Below, in pieces: positions 26,611 to 37,374 of a DNA stretch of 64,000 nucleotides. The notes under the pieces are model-generated. The model was given only the letters and a program-made list of their open reading frames with translations. It did no database searches and was not told where the DNA came from. Each line of letters begins with the position of its first letter. The first letter of the stretch is position 1. Made by a program: the position numbers and the translations under genes. Source of the DNA: Brucella haematophila (GTDB taxonomy: Bacteria > Pseudomonadota > Alphaproteobacteria > Rhizobiales > Rhizobiaceae); contig NZ_VCPE01000018.1 of assembly GCF_005938105.1 (NCBI RefSeq), positions 79,358 through 143,357 on the forward strand. Direction: 5' to 3'.

Positions 26611-27555
26611 ATGAGCCAGTCTGCCGACCTGCCAATCATTGAGCAAAAACGCCCGAGGCGGTGGCACATTCTTGTGTTTCTGCTGCCTTGTGTGCTGGTT
26701 TATACTGCCGTCATGGTGCTGCCGCTGATCGAAACATTGCGGCAAGCGTTTTTCAATGTCGTTGATGGCCAGCGCGTCTTTGTTGGCTTCGCCAATTTCC
26801 AGACGCTGTTCGGCGACGTAAACTGGTCGCGCGATTTCTGGAATGCTTTGAAAAACAACGTCATATTCTTCTGCATTCACATGCTGGTTCAAAACCCGAT
26901 CGGCATTTTGCTCGCGGCCATGCTGTCGCTGCCGAGACTGCGTTTTGCCGCCTTCTACCGCACCGCGATCTTTCTGCCGACGCTTCTGTCCTTCGTGATT
27001 GTCGGCTTTATCTGGAAGCTGATCCTGTCGCCGATCTGGGGCGTTGCACCATGGATGATGGATCTGGTGGGCATGAAATGGGCCTTTGGACCGTGGCTCG
27101 GCAAGGCCGAAACCGCACTTGTGACGGTGTCGCTTGTCTCTGTCTGGCAGTTTGTCGGCATTCCGATGATGCTGATCTATGCAGCGCTGCTCAACATTCC
27201 CGATGAAATTATCGAAGCTGCCGAATGCGATGGCATTACCGGCTGGAGCCAGTTCTGGAAGATCAAGCTGCCGCTTATCCTGCCGTCAATTGGCCTGATC
27301 TCGGTCATGACCTTCGTTGCCAATTTTAACGCGTTCGACCTTGTATATTCGATGCAGGGCGCACTCGCGGGACCAGACAAGGCGACCGATATTCTGGGCA
27401 CGTTCCTGTACCGCACCTTCTTCGGCTTCCAGCTTCAGCTTGGCAATCCGTCCATGGGCGCCACTATCGCGGCCGTGATGTTCCTCATCATCCTCGCCGG
27501 TGTGTCGCTCTATCTGTTCGGCATCCAGCGTCGCATGCGCCGCTATCAGTTCTGA
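26611..27555 (+). CDS. sugar ABC transporter permease (MalF/UgpA type)
   Basis: About 314 residues with six membrane helices. The EAA loop that contacts the ATPase is present as EIIEAAECDGITGWSQFWKI. The ATG at 26611 (MSQSADLP) is preferred to the GTG two codons upstream, though neither has a strong ribosome site. It is the first of two permeases in this importer; 13 bases separate it from the second. Confidence 0.92.
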   Translation: MSQSADLPIIEQKRPRRWHILVFLLPCVLVYTAVMVLPLIETLRQAFFNVVDGQRVFVGFANFQTLFGDVNWSRDFWNALKNNVIFFCIHMLVQNPIGILLAAMLSLPRLRFAAFYRTAIFLPTLLSFVIVGFIWKLILSPIWGVAPWMMDLVGMKWAFGPWLGKAETALVTVSLVSVWQFVGIPMMLIYAALLNIPDEIIEAAECDGITGWSQFWKIKLPLILPSIGLISVMTFVANFNAFDLVYSMQGALAGPDKATDILGTFLYRTFFGFQLQLGNPSMGATIAAVMFLIILAGVSLYLFGIQRRMRRYQF

Positions 27556-27568
27556 GGAGCGAGAAATC

Positions 27569-28408
27569 ATGTCGAAAGCACGCACTTCGCCCCTTCGCAC
27601 AACATTCGTTCATGCGGCACTGATCATCTATATGCTTGTCGCCGTCTTTCCGGTGGCGCTGACGCTGATCAATTCCTTCAAGGACCGCAATGCGATTTTC
27701 CGCACGCCGCTGCAGTTTCCGACACCGGAAAGCTTTAGCCTCATCGGCTATGAAACGGTTCTGAAACAGGGCTCGTTCCTGACCTATTTCCAGAACAGCG
27801 CCATCGTTACGGTGGCGAGCATCTTCTTCGTCATCCTGTTTGGCGCTATGGCCGCCTTTGCGCTGTCGGAATATCGCTTCAAGGGCAACACGCTGATGGG
27901 GCTTTATCTGGCCATCGGCATCATGATCCCGATCCGTCTTGGTACGGTTGCATTGTTGCAGGGCATGGTCGCTGTGGGGCTGGTCAATAGTCTGACCTCG
28001 CTGATCCTCGTCTATACAGCCCAAGGCTTGCCACTTGCGATCTTCATCCTGTCCGAATTCATGCGAACCGTGTCCGACGATTTGAAAAATGCCGGGCGAA
28101 TAGACGGCATGTCGGAATATGCGATCTTCTTTAAGCTGGTGCTGCCGCTGATCCGTCCCGCCATGGCAACGGTCGCCGTCTTCACCATGATCCCGATCTG
28201 GAACGATCTCTGGTTCCCGCTGATCCTCGCACCGAGCGAAGCCACCAAGACGGTGACATTGGGCTCGCAGCTGTTCATCGGCCAGTTCGTCACCAACTGG
28301 AATGCGGTTCTGTCGGCGCTTTCGCTGGCAATGTTCCCGATCCTCGTCCTCTACGTCATTTTCTCGCGGCAACTGATCCGCGGCATCACAGCCGGAGCTG
28401 TAAAATGA
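27569..28408 (+). CDS. sugar ABC transporter permease (MalG/UgpE type)
   Basis: The start at 27569 follows GAGGAGCGAG and gives 279 residues with six membrane helices. The EAA loop reads DLKNAGRIDGMSEYAIFFKL, and the C-terminus ends ISRQLIRG-like ([14 protein letters not shown]), as usual for the MalG-type subunit. Its stop overlaps the start of the dehydrogenase gene. Confidence 0.92.
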   Translation: MSKARTSPLRTTFVHAALIIYMLVAVFPVALTLINSFKDRNAIFRTPLQFPTPESFSLIGYETVLKQGSFLTYFQNSAIVTVASIFFVILFGAMAAFALSEYRFKGNTLMGLYLAIGIMIPIRLGTVALLQGMVAVGLVNSLTSLILVYTAQGLPLAIFILSEFMRTVSDDLKNAGRIDGMSEYAIFFKLVLPLIRPAMATVAVFTMIPIWNDLWFPLILAPSEATKTVTLGSQLFIGQFVTNWNAVLSALSLAMFPILVLYVIFSRQLIRGITAGAVK

Positions 28409-29493
28409 GTTCAGATACATCAAGCGCCCCGGCCCCAATCGCTCCGGTACGCGTGCTTTCGGCAGGTCTTGGCAATATGGGCCGCAGCCATGCGTTGGCC
28501 TATCATCGCAATCCGGGCTTTGAAGTCGTTGGTCTGGTCAACCGGACCAAGGTTGCGGTGCCAGACGAGCTGGCAGGCTATGAAATTCATCCATCTTTTC
28601 ACGAGGCCATGGCCGAGCTGAAACCGGATATGGCCTGCATTGCCACTTATTCGGAAAGCCATGCCGATTATGCCGTGGCTGCGATGGAGCAGGGGGCGCA
28701 TGTCTTTGTTGAAAAGCCGCTGGCAACGACCGTGGAAGACGCGCGCCGGGTCATCGATTGCGCACGGGCCAACGGACGCAAGCTCGTCATCGGCTATATC
28801 CTGCGCCATCATCCGTCCTGGATGCGGCTGATTTCTGAAGCGCGACAGCTCGGCGGTCCTTACGTTTTCCGTATGAACCTCAACCAGCAGTCAAGCGGCG
28901 CGACCTGGGAAACGCATAAGAACCTGATGAACACCACATCGCCGATTGTCGATTGCGGTGTGCATTATGTCGACGTCATGTGCCAGATCACTGATGCAAA
29001 GCCGGTGGAAGTGCGCGGCATGGGCCTGCGTCTTTCCAATGAAATCAAGCCGGATATGTATAATTACGGCCATCTGCAGGTGCTGTTCGATGACGGCACG
29101 ATTGGCTGGTACGAAGCAGGCTGGGGTCCGATGATGTCCGAAACCGCCTTCTTCGTGAAGGATGTAATCTCGCCGAATGGCTGCGTTTCCATTGTCATGA
29201 ACGAGGCTGTGACCAAATCTGACGACGTAGACGCGCACACCAAAACCTCGACCATTCGCATCCATCGCGCTGAACGCGGTGCGGAAGGAAAATTCCTGAA
29301 GCCGGATACGGATCTTTCCATGTCGGATGAGCCGGGCCATCAGGAATTGTGCGAACGCGAACAGGCTTACATGCTGAAAGCTATTCGCGAGGATATCGAT
29401 CTCAACCGCCATATGGACGATGCGCTGCAATCGCTGCGTATCTGTCTCGCCGCTGACGAAAGCGTGCGTCTTGGCCAGCCGGTAAAACTGTAA
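28405..29493 (+). CDS. Gfo/Idh/MocA-family NAD(P)-dependent sugar oxidoreductase
   Basis: A 362-residue protein with an N-terminal Rossmann fold ([20 protein letters not shown], about residues 13-32) and the family motif [10 protein letters not shown] at about 102-111, where the Lys is catalytic. The C-terminal alpha/beta domain has HYVDVMCQI with the conserved HxxD-type histidine region. Such enzymes oxidise or reduce sugars, inositols or their derivatives. Translational coupling inside the ABC importer operon (ATGA overlap) says it acts on the imported sugar or its product. Substrate unknown. Confidence 0.9.
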   Translation: MSSDTSSAPAPIAPVRVLSAGLGNMGRSHALAYHRNPGFEVVGLVNRTKVAVPDELAGYEIHPSFHEAMAELKPDMACIATYSESHADYAVAAMEQGAHVFVEKPLATTVEDARRVIDCARANGRKLVIGYILRHHPSWMRLISEARQLGGPYVFRMNLNQQSSGATWETHKNLMNTTSPIVDCGVHYVDVMCQITDAKPVEVRGMGLRLSNEIKPDMYNYGHLQVLFDDGTIGWYEAGWGPMMSETAFFVKDVISPNGCVSIVMNEAVTKSDDVDAHTKTSTIRIHRAERGAEGKFLKPDTDLSMSDEPGHQELCEREQAYMLKAIREDIDLNRHMDDALQSLRICLAADESVRLGQPVKL

Positions 29494-29506
29494 GGGATTT
29501 TTGACT

Positions 29507-30508
<1,002 letters not shown>

Positions 30509-30533
30509 GCCATTCGACAGTTCGAAAAAATTG

Positions 30534-30563
30534 AACCGCGCTTGTTTCAAGCGCGGTTTTTTA
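30534..30563 (+). terminator. rho-independent terminator of the sugar ABC operon
   Basis: An 11-bp perfect stem, AACCGCGCTTG with CAAGCGCGGTT (30534-30544 and 30548-30558), is followed by TTTTT. The A run upstream makes it symmetric. Confidence 0.92.
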
Positions 30564-30998
30564 TGCTCGCCAGAATCAAGGTGGCCTCTGGAGACTTTTT
30601 CCGTTGGTTTTGCCATGACAGCGCGGTGGACAAAGTGCCTCATGCATCATTTGGGAATGCGCAATTCACGCGAAATAGTACCAGATAGTACTGACGTATT
30701 CGTCAACGGTGCGTAAGAATATTGCGTCCGTGGCAGGCTAAACATTCCATATCAAATCCCATATAAAACATGGAAATACACTTATTTCATTGACCTGTTG
30801 AAGCGACGTATTTTCGGGCCGGAGAACTGAACTGCAAGAACACCTCTCGAGGTCATGAAAAATAATCTTGCTTTATTTTGAGAGCCGTATCACCCTGAAT
30901 GACAGTGAAATCGGAGGAGGAAAACCGGCTTCACGTCGCATGGGAGGAATGCGGTCAATCTGTGTTTGAAAGGCCATCCGGAAACCGGATTTTGATAA

Positions 30999-32327
<1,329 letters not shown>

Positions 32328-32330
32328 TCC

Positions 32331-33359
32331 ATGACCAAGATGACTATGCCAAGAATGACAATGATCGAGGCGATCCAGAACGCCCACGACATTGCCATGG
32401 AGCGCGACAAGAATGTGGTCGTGTTCGGTGAGGATGTCGGTTATTTCGGCGGCGTGTTTCGCTGCACCGCCGGTTTGCAGAAGAAGTACGGCAAAGAGCG
32501 CTGCTTCGATGCGCCAATCAGCGAGCTTGGCATTGTTGGCACCGCAATCGGCATGGCCGCTTACGGCTTGCGCCCCTGCATTGAAGTGCAGTTCGCCGAT
32601 TATGTCTATCCGGCCTATGACCAGATTGTCTCCGAAGCCGCCCGTCTGCGCTATCGCTCGGCAGGCGAGTTCACGTGCCCCATCGTGATCCGCATGCCAT
32701 CCGGCGGCGGTATTTATGGCGGGCAGACGCACAGCCAAAGCCCGGAAGCACTTTTCACCCATGTGTCCGGCTTGAAAACGGTGATGCCATCCACGCCAGC
32801 GGATGCCAAGGGCTTGCTGCTTGCAGCGATAGAAGACCCCGATCCGGTGATCATGTTCGAGCCGAAACGGCTTTATAATGGCCCCTTCGACGGCCATCAC
32901 GACAAGCCGGTCACGTCCTGGAAAAAGCACGATCTGGGCGAAGTGCCCGAAGGCTATTACACGGTTCCGCTCGGCAAGGCCGCTATTCGCCGTGAAGGCA
33001 GCGCCGTGACGGTTTTGGCCTATGGCACCATGGTGCATGTGGCGCTGGCCGCCGCGGAAGAAACAGGCGTCGATGCCGAGATTATCGATCTGCGCACGCT
33101 TTTACCGCTCGATACCGAAACCATCATGGCCTCGGTGCGCAAGACTGGTCGTTGCGTCATCGTGCATGAAGCAACGCTGACCTGCGGCTACGGTGCGGAA
33201 CTTGCCGCGCTGGTGCAGCGCGATTGCTTCTATCACCTCGAAGCGCCAGTCATTCGCGTGACGGGTTGGGACACGCCTTACCCACATGCGCAGGAATGGG
33301 CCTATTTCCCCGGTCCTGATCGCGTCGGTCGCGCACTCGTGTCGATCATGGAAGCGTGA
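32331..33359 (+). CDS. bkdA2: branched-chain 2-oxoacid dehydrogenase E1 beta subunit
   Basis: A 342-residue transketolase-like beta subunit, 3 bases after the alpha gene. Family blocks are VVFGEDVGYFGGVFRCTAGL, the GMAAYGLRPCIEVQFADYVY segment and the C-terminal IRVTGWDTPYPHAQEWAYFP. It completes the E1 active site and binds the E2 core. Its stop overlaps an upstream GTG of the E2 frame, but the E2 gene most likely starts slightly later. Confidence 0.95.
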   Translation: MTKMTMPRMTMIEAIQNAHDIAMERDKNVVVFGEDVGYFGGVFRCTAGLQKKYGKERCFDAPISELGIVGTAIGMAAYGLRPCIEVQFADYVYPAYDQIVSEAARLRYRSAGEFTCPIVIRMPSGGGIYGGQTHSQSPEALFTHVSGLKTVMPSTPADAKGLLLAAIEDPDPVIMFEPKRLYNGPFDGHHDKPVTSWKKHDLGEVPEGYYTVPLGKAAIRREGSAVTVLAYGTMVHVALAAAEETGVDAEIIDLRTLLPLDTETIMASVRKTGRCVIVHEATLTCGYGAELAALVQRDCFYHLEAPVIRVTGWDTPYPHAQEWAYFPGPDRVGRALVSIMEA

Positions 33360-33370
33360 GGGGAGACAAC

Positions 33371-34678
33371 ATGGCTCATTTTACAATTAAACTCCCTGAT
33401 GTTGGCGAAGGCGTTGCCGAGGCCGAGCTAGTCGAATGGCATGTGAAGGTTGGCGATATCATTCGCGAGGATGATCTTCTGGCTGCCGTCATGACCGACA
33501 AGGCGACGGTGGAAATCCCGTCGTCGCGCGCGGGCAAAGTCATCGCGATCAATGGCGAAGTCGGTGAAAAGATTGCCGTCGGTTCCGAACTGGTGCGGCT
33601 TGAAATCGGAGGCGATTCTGGCGCAACCGAGGAAGTAAAGGCGGAAGAGCCAGCGCATACACCGATAGCGGTTGAGGCTCCAACGACGAACGCGCCGGAA
33701 GTGCCGGTCTTGTTGCAAACACCCGTTCCGCCAAAGCCGGCAGCACCCAAGCGTGAAACCTCCGCTCGAGCTTTTGCGGGCGCTGGCCCCGTGCGGGCGG
33801 AAGGTGAAAAGCCTCTGGCCACGCCATCGGTCCGGTTGAGGGCGCGTGATGCGGGCGTTGATCTGCGGCGTGTTCGCGGAACCGGACCTGCCGGGCGCAT
33901 CACGCATGAAGATCTGGACGCGTTTTTCGAGGCCGAAAGCGGTGCTGTTACGGCACTGTCGGGCTATACAGCCGACACATCCGTCAACGAGATCAAGGTG
34001 ATCGGGCTTCGACGCAAGATCGCCGAGCGCATGGCGGAAGCCAAGCGCCACATTCCGCATATCACCATTGTCGAAGAAGTAGACGTCACTCAGCTTGAAG
34101 AGCTGCGCGCTGGCCTCAACAATGAGAAGAAGGAAGGGCGTCCGCGCCTGACGCTGCTGCCATTCGTTATCCGCGCCATCGTCAAAGCGGTGAAAGAACA
34201 GCCGGGCCTGAATGCCCATTTCGACGATGAAGCCGATATCATCCGCCAGTTCGGGGGAGTGCATGTGGGCATTGCCACGCAGACACCGAATGGCTTGATC
34301 GTCCCCGTGGTGCGTCACGCCGAAAGTATGACCGTCTTTGCCGCTGCTTCCGAGCTGTCGCGTGTGACGGATGCCGCCCGCAATGGAACGGCAAAGCGGG
34401 AAGAGCTGAGCGGTTCCACCATCACGATCACGTCGCTTGGGCCGCTTGGCGCGATTGCCACAACACCGATTATCAATCGGCCAGAAGTTGCGATTGTCGG
34501 CATCAACAAGATTGCCGTGCGCCCGATGTGGGACGGAACCCAGTTCGTGCCGCGCAAGATGATGAACCTTTCATGCAGCTTCGATCATCGGGTGATTGAC
34601 GGTTGGGATGCGGCTGTCTTTGTGCAGAAGCTGAAAAGCCTCATCGAAACGCCTGCGATGATCTTTGTGGAAGGCTGA
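33371..34678 (+). CDS. bkdB: lipoamide acyltransferase (E2) of branched-chain 2-oxoacid dehydrogenase
   Basis: The ATG at 33371, with AGGGGAGA upstream, gives 435 residues beginning MAHFTIKLPDVGEGVAEAEL. One lipoyl domain has the lipoyl-Lys at residue 44 (MTDKATVE). A Pro/Ala-rich linker follows, then the peripheral-subunit-binding domain (LRARDAGVDLRRVRGTGPAG). The catalytic acetyltransferase domain ends with HRVIDG at 406-411, where His406 and Asp410 are catalytic. It forms the core of the complex and transfers branched acyl groups to CoA. Confidence 0.95.
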   Translation: MAHFTIKLPDVGEGVAEAELVEWHVKVGDIIREDDLLAAVMTDKATVEIPSSRAGKVIAINGEVGEKIAVGSELVRLEIGGDSGATEEVKAEEPAHTPIAVEAPTTNAPEVPVLLQTPVPPKPAAPKRETSARAFAGAGPVRAEGEKPLATPSVRLRARDAGVDLRRVRGTGPAGRITHEDLDAFFEAESGAVTALSGYTADTSVNEIKVIGLRRKIAERMAEAKRHIPHITIVEEVDVTQLEELRAGLNNEKKEGRPRLTLLPFVIRAIVKAVKEQPGLNAHFDDEADIIRQFGGVHVGIATQTPNGLIVPVVRHAESMTVFAAASELSRVTDAARNGTAKREELSGSTITITSLGPLGAIATTPIINRPEVAIVGINKIAVRPMWDGTQFVPRKMMNLSCSFDHRVIDGWDAAVFVQKLKSLIETPAMIFVEG

Positions 34679-34682
34679 ACTT

Positions 34683-36077
34683 ATGAGTGAGATTAACTGC
34701 AAACTTCTGATCATCGGCGGTGGTCCCGGCGGCTATGTCTGCGGCATCCGGGCGGGACAGCTCGGCATTGATACCGTGCTTGTCGAGCGAAAGCGCCTCG
34801 GCGGCACCTGCCTCAATGTCGGTTGCATTCCATCGAAAGCACTGATCCATGCGGCGGATGAATTCCATCGCCTTACACATTTCGCATCGAAAGGCGCGCT
34901 TGGCATTACCGCGCAAAATCCGGCCATAGACTTTGTCAAAACACTTGAATGGAAAGACGGTATCGTCAATCGACTGAATAGTGGTGTGGCCGGGCTGTTG
35001 AAACGGTCGCGCGTGCGCATGTTTCAAGGGCAGGCGCGGTTCATGGACGGTAAGACCGTGCTGGTTGATACCGATACGGGCCGCCAGACCATTCATGCGG
35101 AGAACATCGTGATCGCCACCGGCTCCGTGCCGGTTGAAATTGAAGCGCTGCCCTTCGGCGGCAATATCATTTCGTCCACGGATGCTATGTCGCTGGGTTC
35201 GATACCAGAGAAACTGGCTGTCGTAGGCGGAGGTTATATCGGGCTCGAAATCGGCACGGCCTATGCGAAGCTCGGTTCCAAAGTCACTGTCGTAGAAGCG
35301 ACCGACCGTATCCTGCCGCAATATGATGCAGAGCTGACACGGCCCGTCATGGCACGCCTGAAGGCGCTTGGCGTCGAGGTGCTGACCAGCACATCGGCCA
35401 AGGGCCTGACCGGCGACGGCAAGGCACTGGAAGTGCTGGCAGCAGATGGTTCAGTTAAGCGCATCGACGCTGATAAGGTGCTGGTGACGGTCGGACGCAA
35501 ACCGCAGACTGATGGTTGGGGTTTGAGTGAAATCAGGCTCGATATGGATGGACGCTTCATTCGCATCGATGATCGCTGCCGCACATCAATGCGTGGTGTC
35601 TACGCGATTGGCGATGTCACCGGGGAACCGATGCTGGCGCATCGCGCGATGGCGCAAGGTGAAATGGTTGCCGAGATCATCGCAGGCGGCAAGCAAGCCT
35701 GGGACAAGCGCTGCATTCCGGCGGTCTGCTTCACCGATCCGGAAATCGTAACGGTAGGGCTGCTGCCCGACGAGGCGCGCAAGGCCGGTCACAACACGCA
35801 GATTGGCATTTTCCCTTTTCAGGCCAATGGCCGCGCCATGACAGTTGAACGGGAGGACGGCTTCATTCGCGTGGTGGCCCGTGCGGACAATCATGTCATT
35901 CTGGGCATTCAGGCAGTTGGTGTTGGTATTTCCGAACTGTCGTCAGCCTTTGCGCAAGCCGTCGAAATGGGCGCGCGTCTTGAGGATATTGCAGGGACAA
36001 TCCATGCACATCCGACCTTGGGCGAGGGCTTTGCCGAGGCCAGCATGAAGGCGCTCGGTCACGCGCTGCATATCTAA
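34683..36077 (+). CDS. lpdV: dihydrolipoyl dehydrogenase (E3) of the branched-chain complex
   Basis: A 464-residue FAD disulfide oxidoreductase starting at ATG 34683. It has the FAD fingerprint GGGPGGYVCG, the redox disulfide GGTCLNVGCIP (Cys43-Cys48), the NAD-binding VVGGGYIGLEIG and the C-terminal active-site HAHPTLGEGF. It reoxidises the lipoyl group of the E2 with NAD+. Placed directly after bkdB, it is the dedicated E3 of this complex. Its stop codon overlaps the stop of the convergent SURF1 gene by 4 bases. Confidence 0.95.
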   Translation: MSEINCKLLIIGGGPGGYVCGIRAGQLGIDTVLVERKRLGGTCLNVGCIPSKALIHAADEFHRLTHFASKGALGITAQNPAIDFVKTLEWKDGIVNRLNSGVAGLLKRSRVRMFQGQARFMDGKTVLVDTDTGRQTIHAENIVIATGSVPVEIEALPFGGNIISSTDAMSLGSIPEKLAVVGGGYIGLEIGTAYAKLGSKVTVVEATDRILPQYDAELTRPVMARLKALGVEVLTSTSAKGLTGDGKALEVLAADGSVKRIDADKVLVTVGRKPQTDGWGLSEIRLDMDGRFIRIDDRCRTSMRGVYAIGDVTGEPMLAHRAMAQGEMVAEIIAGGKQAWDKRCIPAVCFTDPEIVTVGLLPDEARKAGHNTQIGIFPFQANGRAMTVEREDGFIRVVARADNHVILGIQAVGVGISELSSAFAQAVEMGARLEDIAGTIHAHPTLGEGFAEASMKALGHALHI

Positions 36078-36826
36078 GATCTGGATTTGCGCTCGTAACG
36101 CCAGACGAACACCGCAGCCCCGGCAACCATGGCTGCGAGCGCAAACCAGGTGATTGCATAGGACAGGTGGCTGTTGCGGAAGGAAACGACCGTCAGCCCG
36201 CCAACCGGCTGATTGCCGGGATTAGACTTGGCATCCGCATCGATAAAATAGGGTGCGACGGTGCCAAGGTTCTCTTTTGTGGCGAAAGCTGCAACGTCGC
36301 GAGAATTCCAGCTGTTTTTTGCCGGATCGTTTGGCCGGAGGAAGAACCCATCCGGCTCTGGCATGCGCAGAAGACCAGTCACAGTCGTTTCGCCAGCAAT
36401 CTGGGTTTCCTGACGAGTTGATAGATCACGCTTGTCGCTCGGCACAAAACCGCGATTGATATAGGTCAGCGATCCATCAGTGGAGCGCAGCGGCGTCAGA
36501 ACCCAATAGCCAGCGCCACGCTCTGTCAGCGCACGCACCAGCACTTCCTTATCGTTCAGATAGGTGCCGGTGATGGTCACGTGACGATATTCATCGTCCT
36601 TCTGATTGACATTGGCCCAATCGTCCTTGCCCGGCGCTGCGACGGGTTCAGCATGGACGCGAGCATCCACACGAGCGATGAGGTCTAGCTTCCATTGCAG
36701 GCGTTCGATCTGCCAGATGCCAAGGCCGACAAACAGCACGAAAAACAGGCTGGCCAGTACCGCCATGAAACCGAGAAAGAAACCGGACTTTTTCCTCTGA
36801 TCGTTTCCGTCAGCTTCGGTGTTCAT
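36074..36826 (-). CDS. SURF1-family cytochrome oxidase assembly protein
   Basis: A 250-residue protein with the two-helix SURF1 layout: an N-terminal helix (about residues 17-37) followed by LGIWQIERLQWKLDLIARVD, a periplasmic domain with TLYND-equivalent NDKEVLVRAL and INRGFVPSDKR, and a C-terminal helix (YAITWFALAAMVAGAAVF). SURF1 proteins help insert heme into heme-copper oxidases. AGGAA precedes the start at 36826. No cox or cyo genes are nearby, which is unusual; in relatives SURF1 commonly sits in an oxidase operon. Here it is convergent with lpdV. Confidence 0.9.
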   Translation of the reverse strand: MNTEADGNDQRKKSGFFLGFMAVLASLFFVLFVGLGIWQIERLQWKLDLIARVDARVHAEPVAAPGKDDWANVNQKDDEYRHVTITGTYLNDKEVLVRALTERGAGYWVLTPLRSTDGSLTYINRGFVPSDKRDLSTRQETQIAGETTVTGLLRMPEPDGFFLRPNDPAKNSWNSRDVAAFATKENLGTVAPYFIDADAKSNPGNQPVGGLTVVSFRNSHLSYAITWFALAAMVAGAAVFVWRYERKSRS

Positions 36827-36987
36827 CGCACATTCCTGAATTTATTAATGCTGGAGCAATGCTCCCTCATAAACCAGTCATGTGAATTTAGAAAGTTTGG
36901 GCTGGATAAAATAACAGCGCCAGCAGGCCGGGGATGGCGTGTGGCGCTGATAGCAAACCGACATAATATTCAATTCATGACGCAAAA

Positions 36988-37167
36988 TCAGGCAAGCTTG
37001 TGAATCTTGTGCCGACGATGCGAGTAGCCGCCCTTTGAACGGCGCAAAACATTGCAAACCTGTGTCTTATCTTCCGAGGGCTTCGGCATTTGCTCATGAA
37101 TGCGATGCAGTATCTGCTGCGTAACTGTACGATCCTTGTCGGTAGGCCCGATGATAATGCTCTTCAT
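36988..37167 (-). CDS. small basic hypothetical protein (59 residues)
   Basis: The start at 37167 follows GGGAGA with good spacing, giving a 59-residue protein starting MKSIIIGPTDKDRT and ending in a basic, His-rich tail (RRSKGGYSHRRHKIHKLA). No family is recognised and no signal peptide is seen. A well-formed promoter (37249-37277) and a stable leader hairpin precede it, and the ftsK terminator separates it from the upstream gene, so it looks like an independent unit. Translation is plausible but not proven. Confidence 0.55.
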   Translation of the reverse strand: MKSIIIGPTDKDRTVTQQILHRIHEQMPKPSEDKTQVCNVLRRSKGGYSHRRHKIHKLA

Positions 37168-37205
37168 CAACCATTCTCCCTGTTTTTTGGGCACAGAGTA
37201 GCATC

Positions 37206-37220
37206 CGGGGCTACCCCGGC
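37206..37220 (-). promoter_or_regulatory. GC-rich leader hairpin of the 59-residue gene
   Basis: CCGGGG-CTA-CCCCGG forms a perfect 6-bp GC stem with a 3-base loop in the predicted 5' untranslated leader, about 40 bases before the start codon. Confidence 0.5.
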
Positions 37221-37248
37221 CGGTCATCAAGAATGTACGAATAACCAA

Positions 37249-37277
37249 AGTATTAATCATAATTAACATATTGACAA
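37249..37277 (-). promoter_or_regulatory. sigma70-type promoter of the 59-residue gene
   Basis: On the minus strand TTGTCA (37277-37272) and AATACT (37254-37249) are 17 bases apart in an AT-rich stretch, close to the vegetative consensus. Transcription would start near 37242. Confidence 0.6.
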
Positions 37278-37319
37278 GGACATTCTTGCAACAGCACTCA
37301 ACTGCTTGAGATTGGCCGC

Positions 37320-37349
37320 AAAAAAGCCGAGTCGCTTTCGCAACCCGGC
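37320..37349 (-). terminator. rho-independent terminator of ftsK
   Basis: On the minus strand GCCGGGTTGC and GCGACTCGGC pair over 10 positions (two G-U pairs) around a GAAA loop and run into TTTTTTG. It lies 25 bases after the ftsK stop. Confidence 0.85.
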
Positions 37350-37374
37350 CTTTTAAGTAGTTATATCGATTAAA

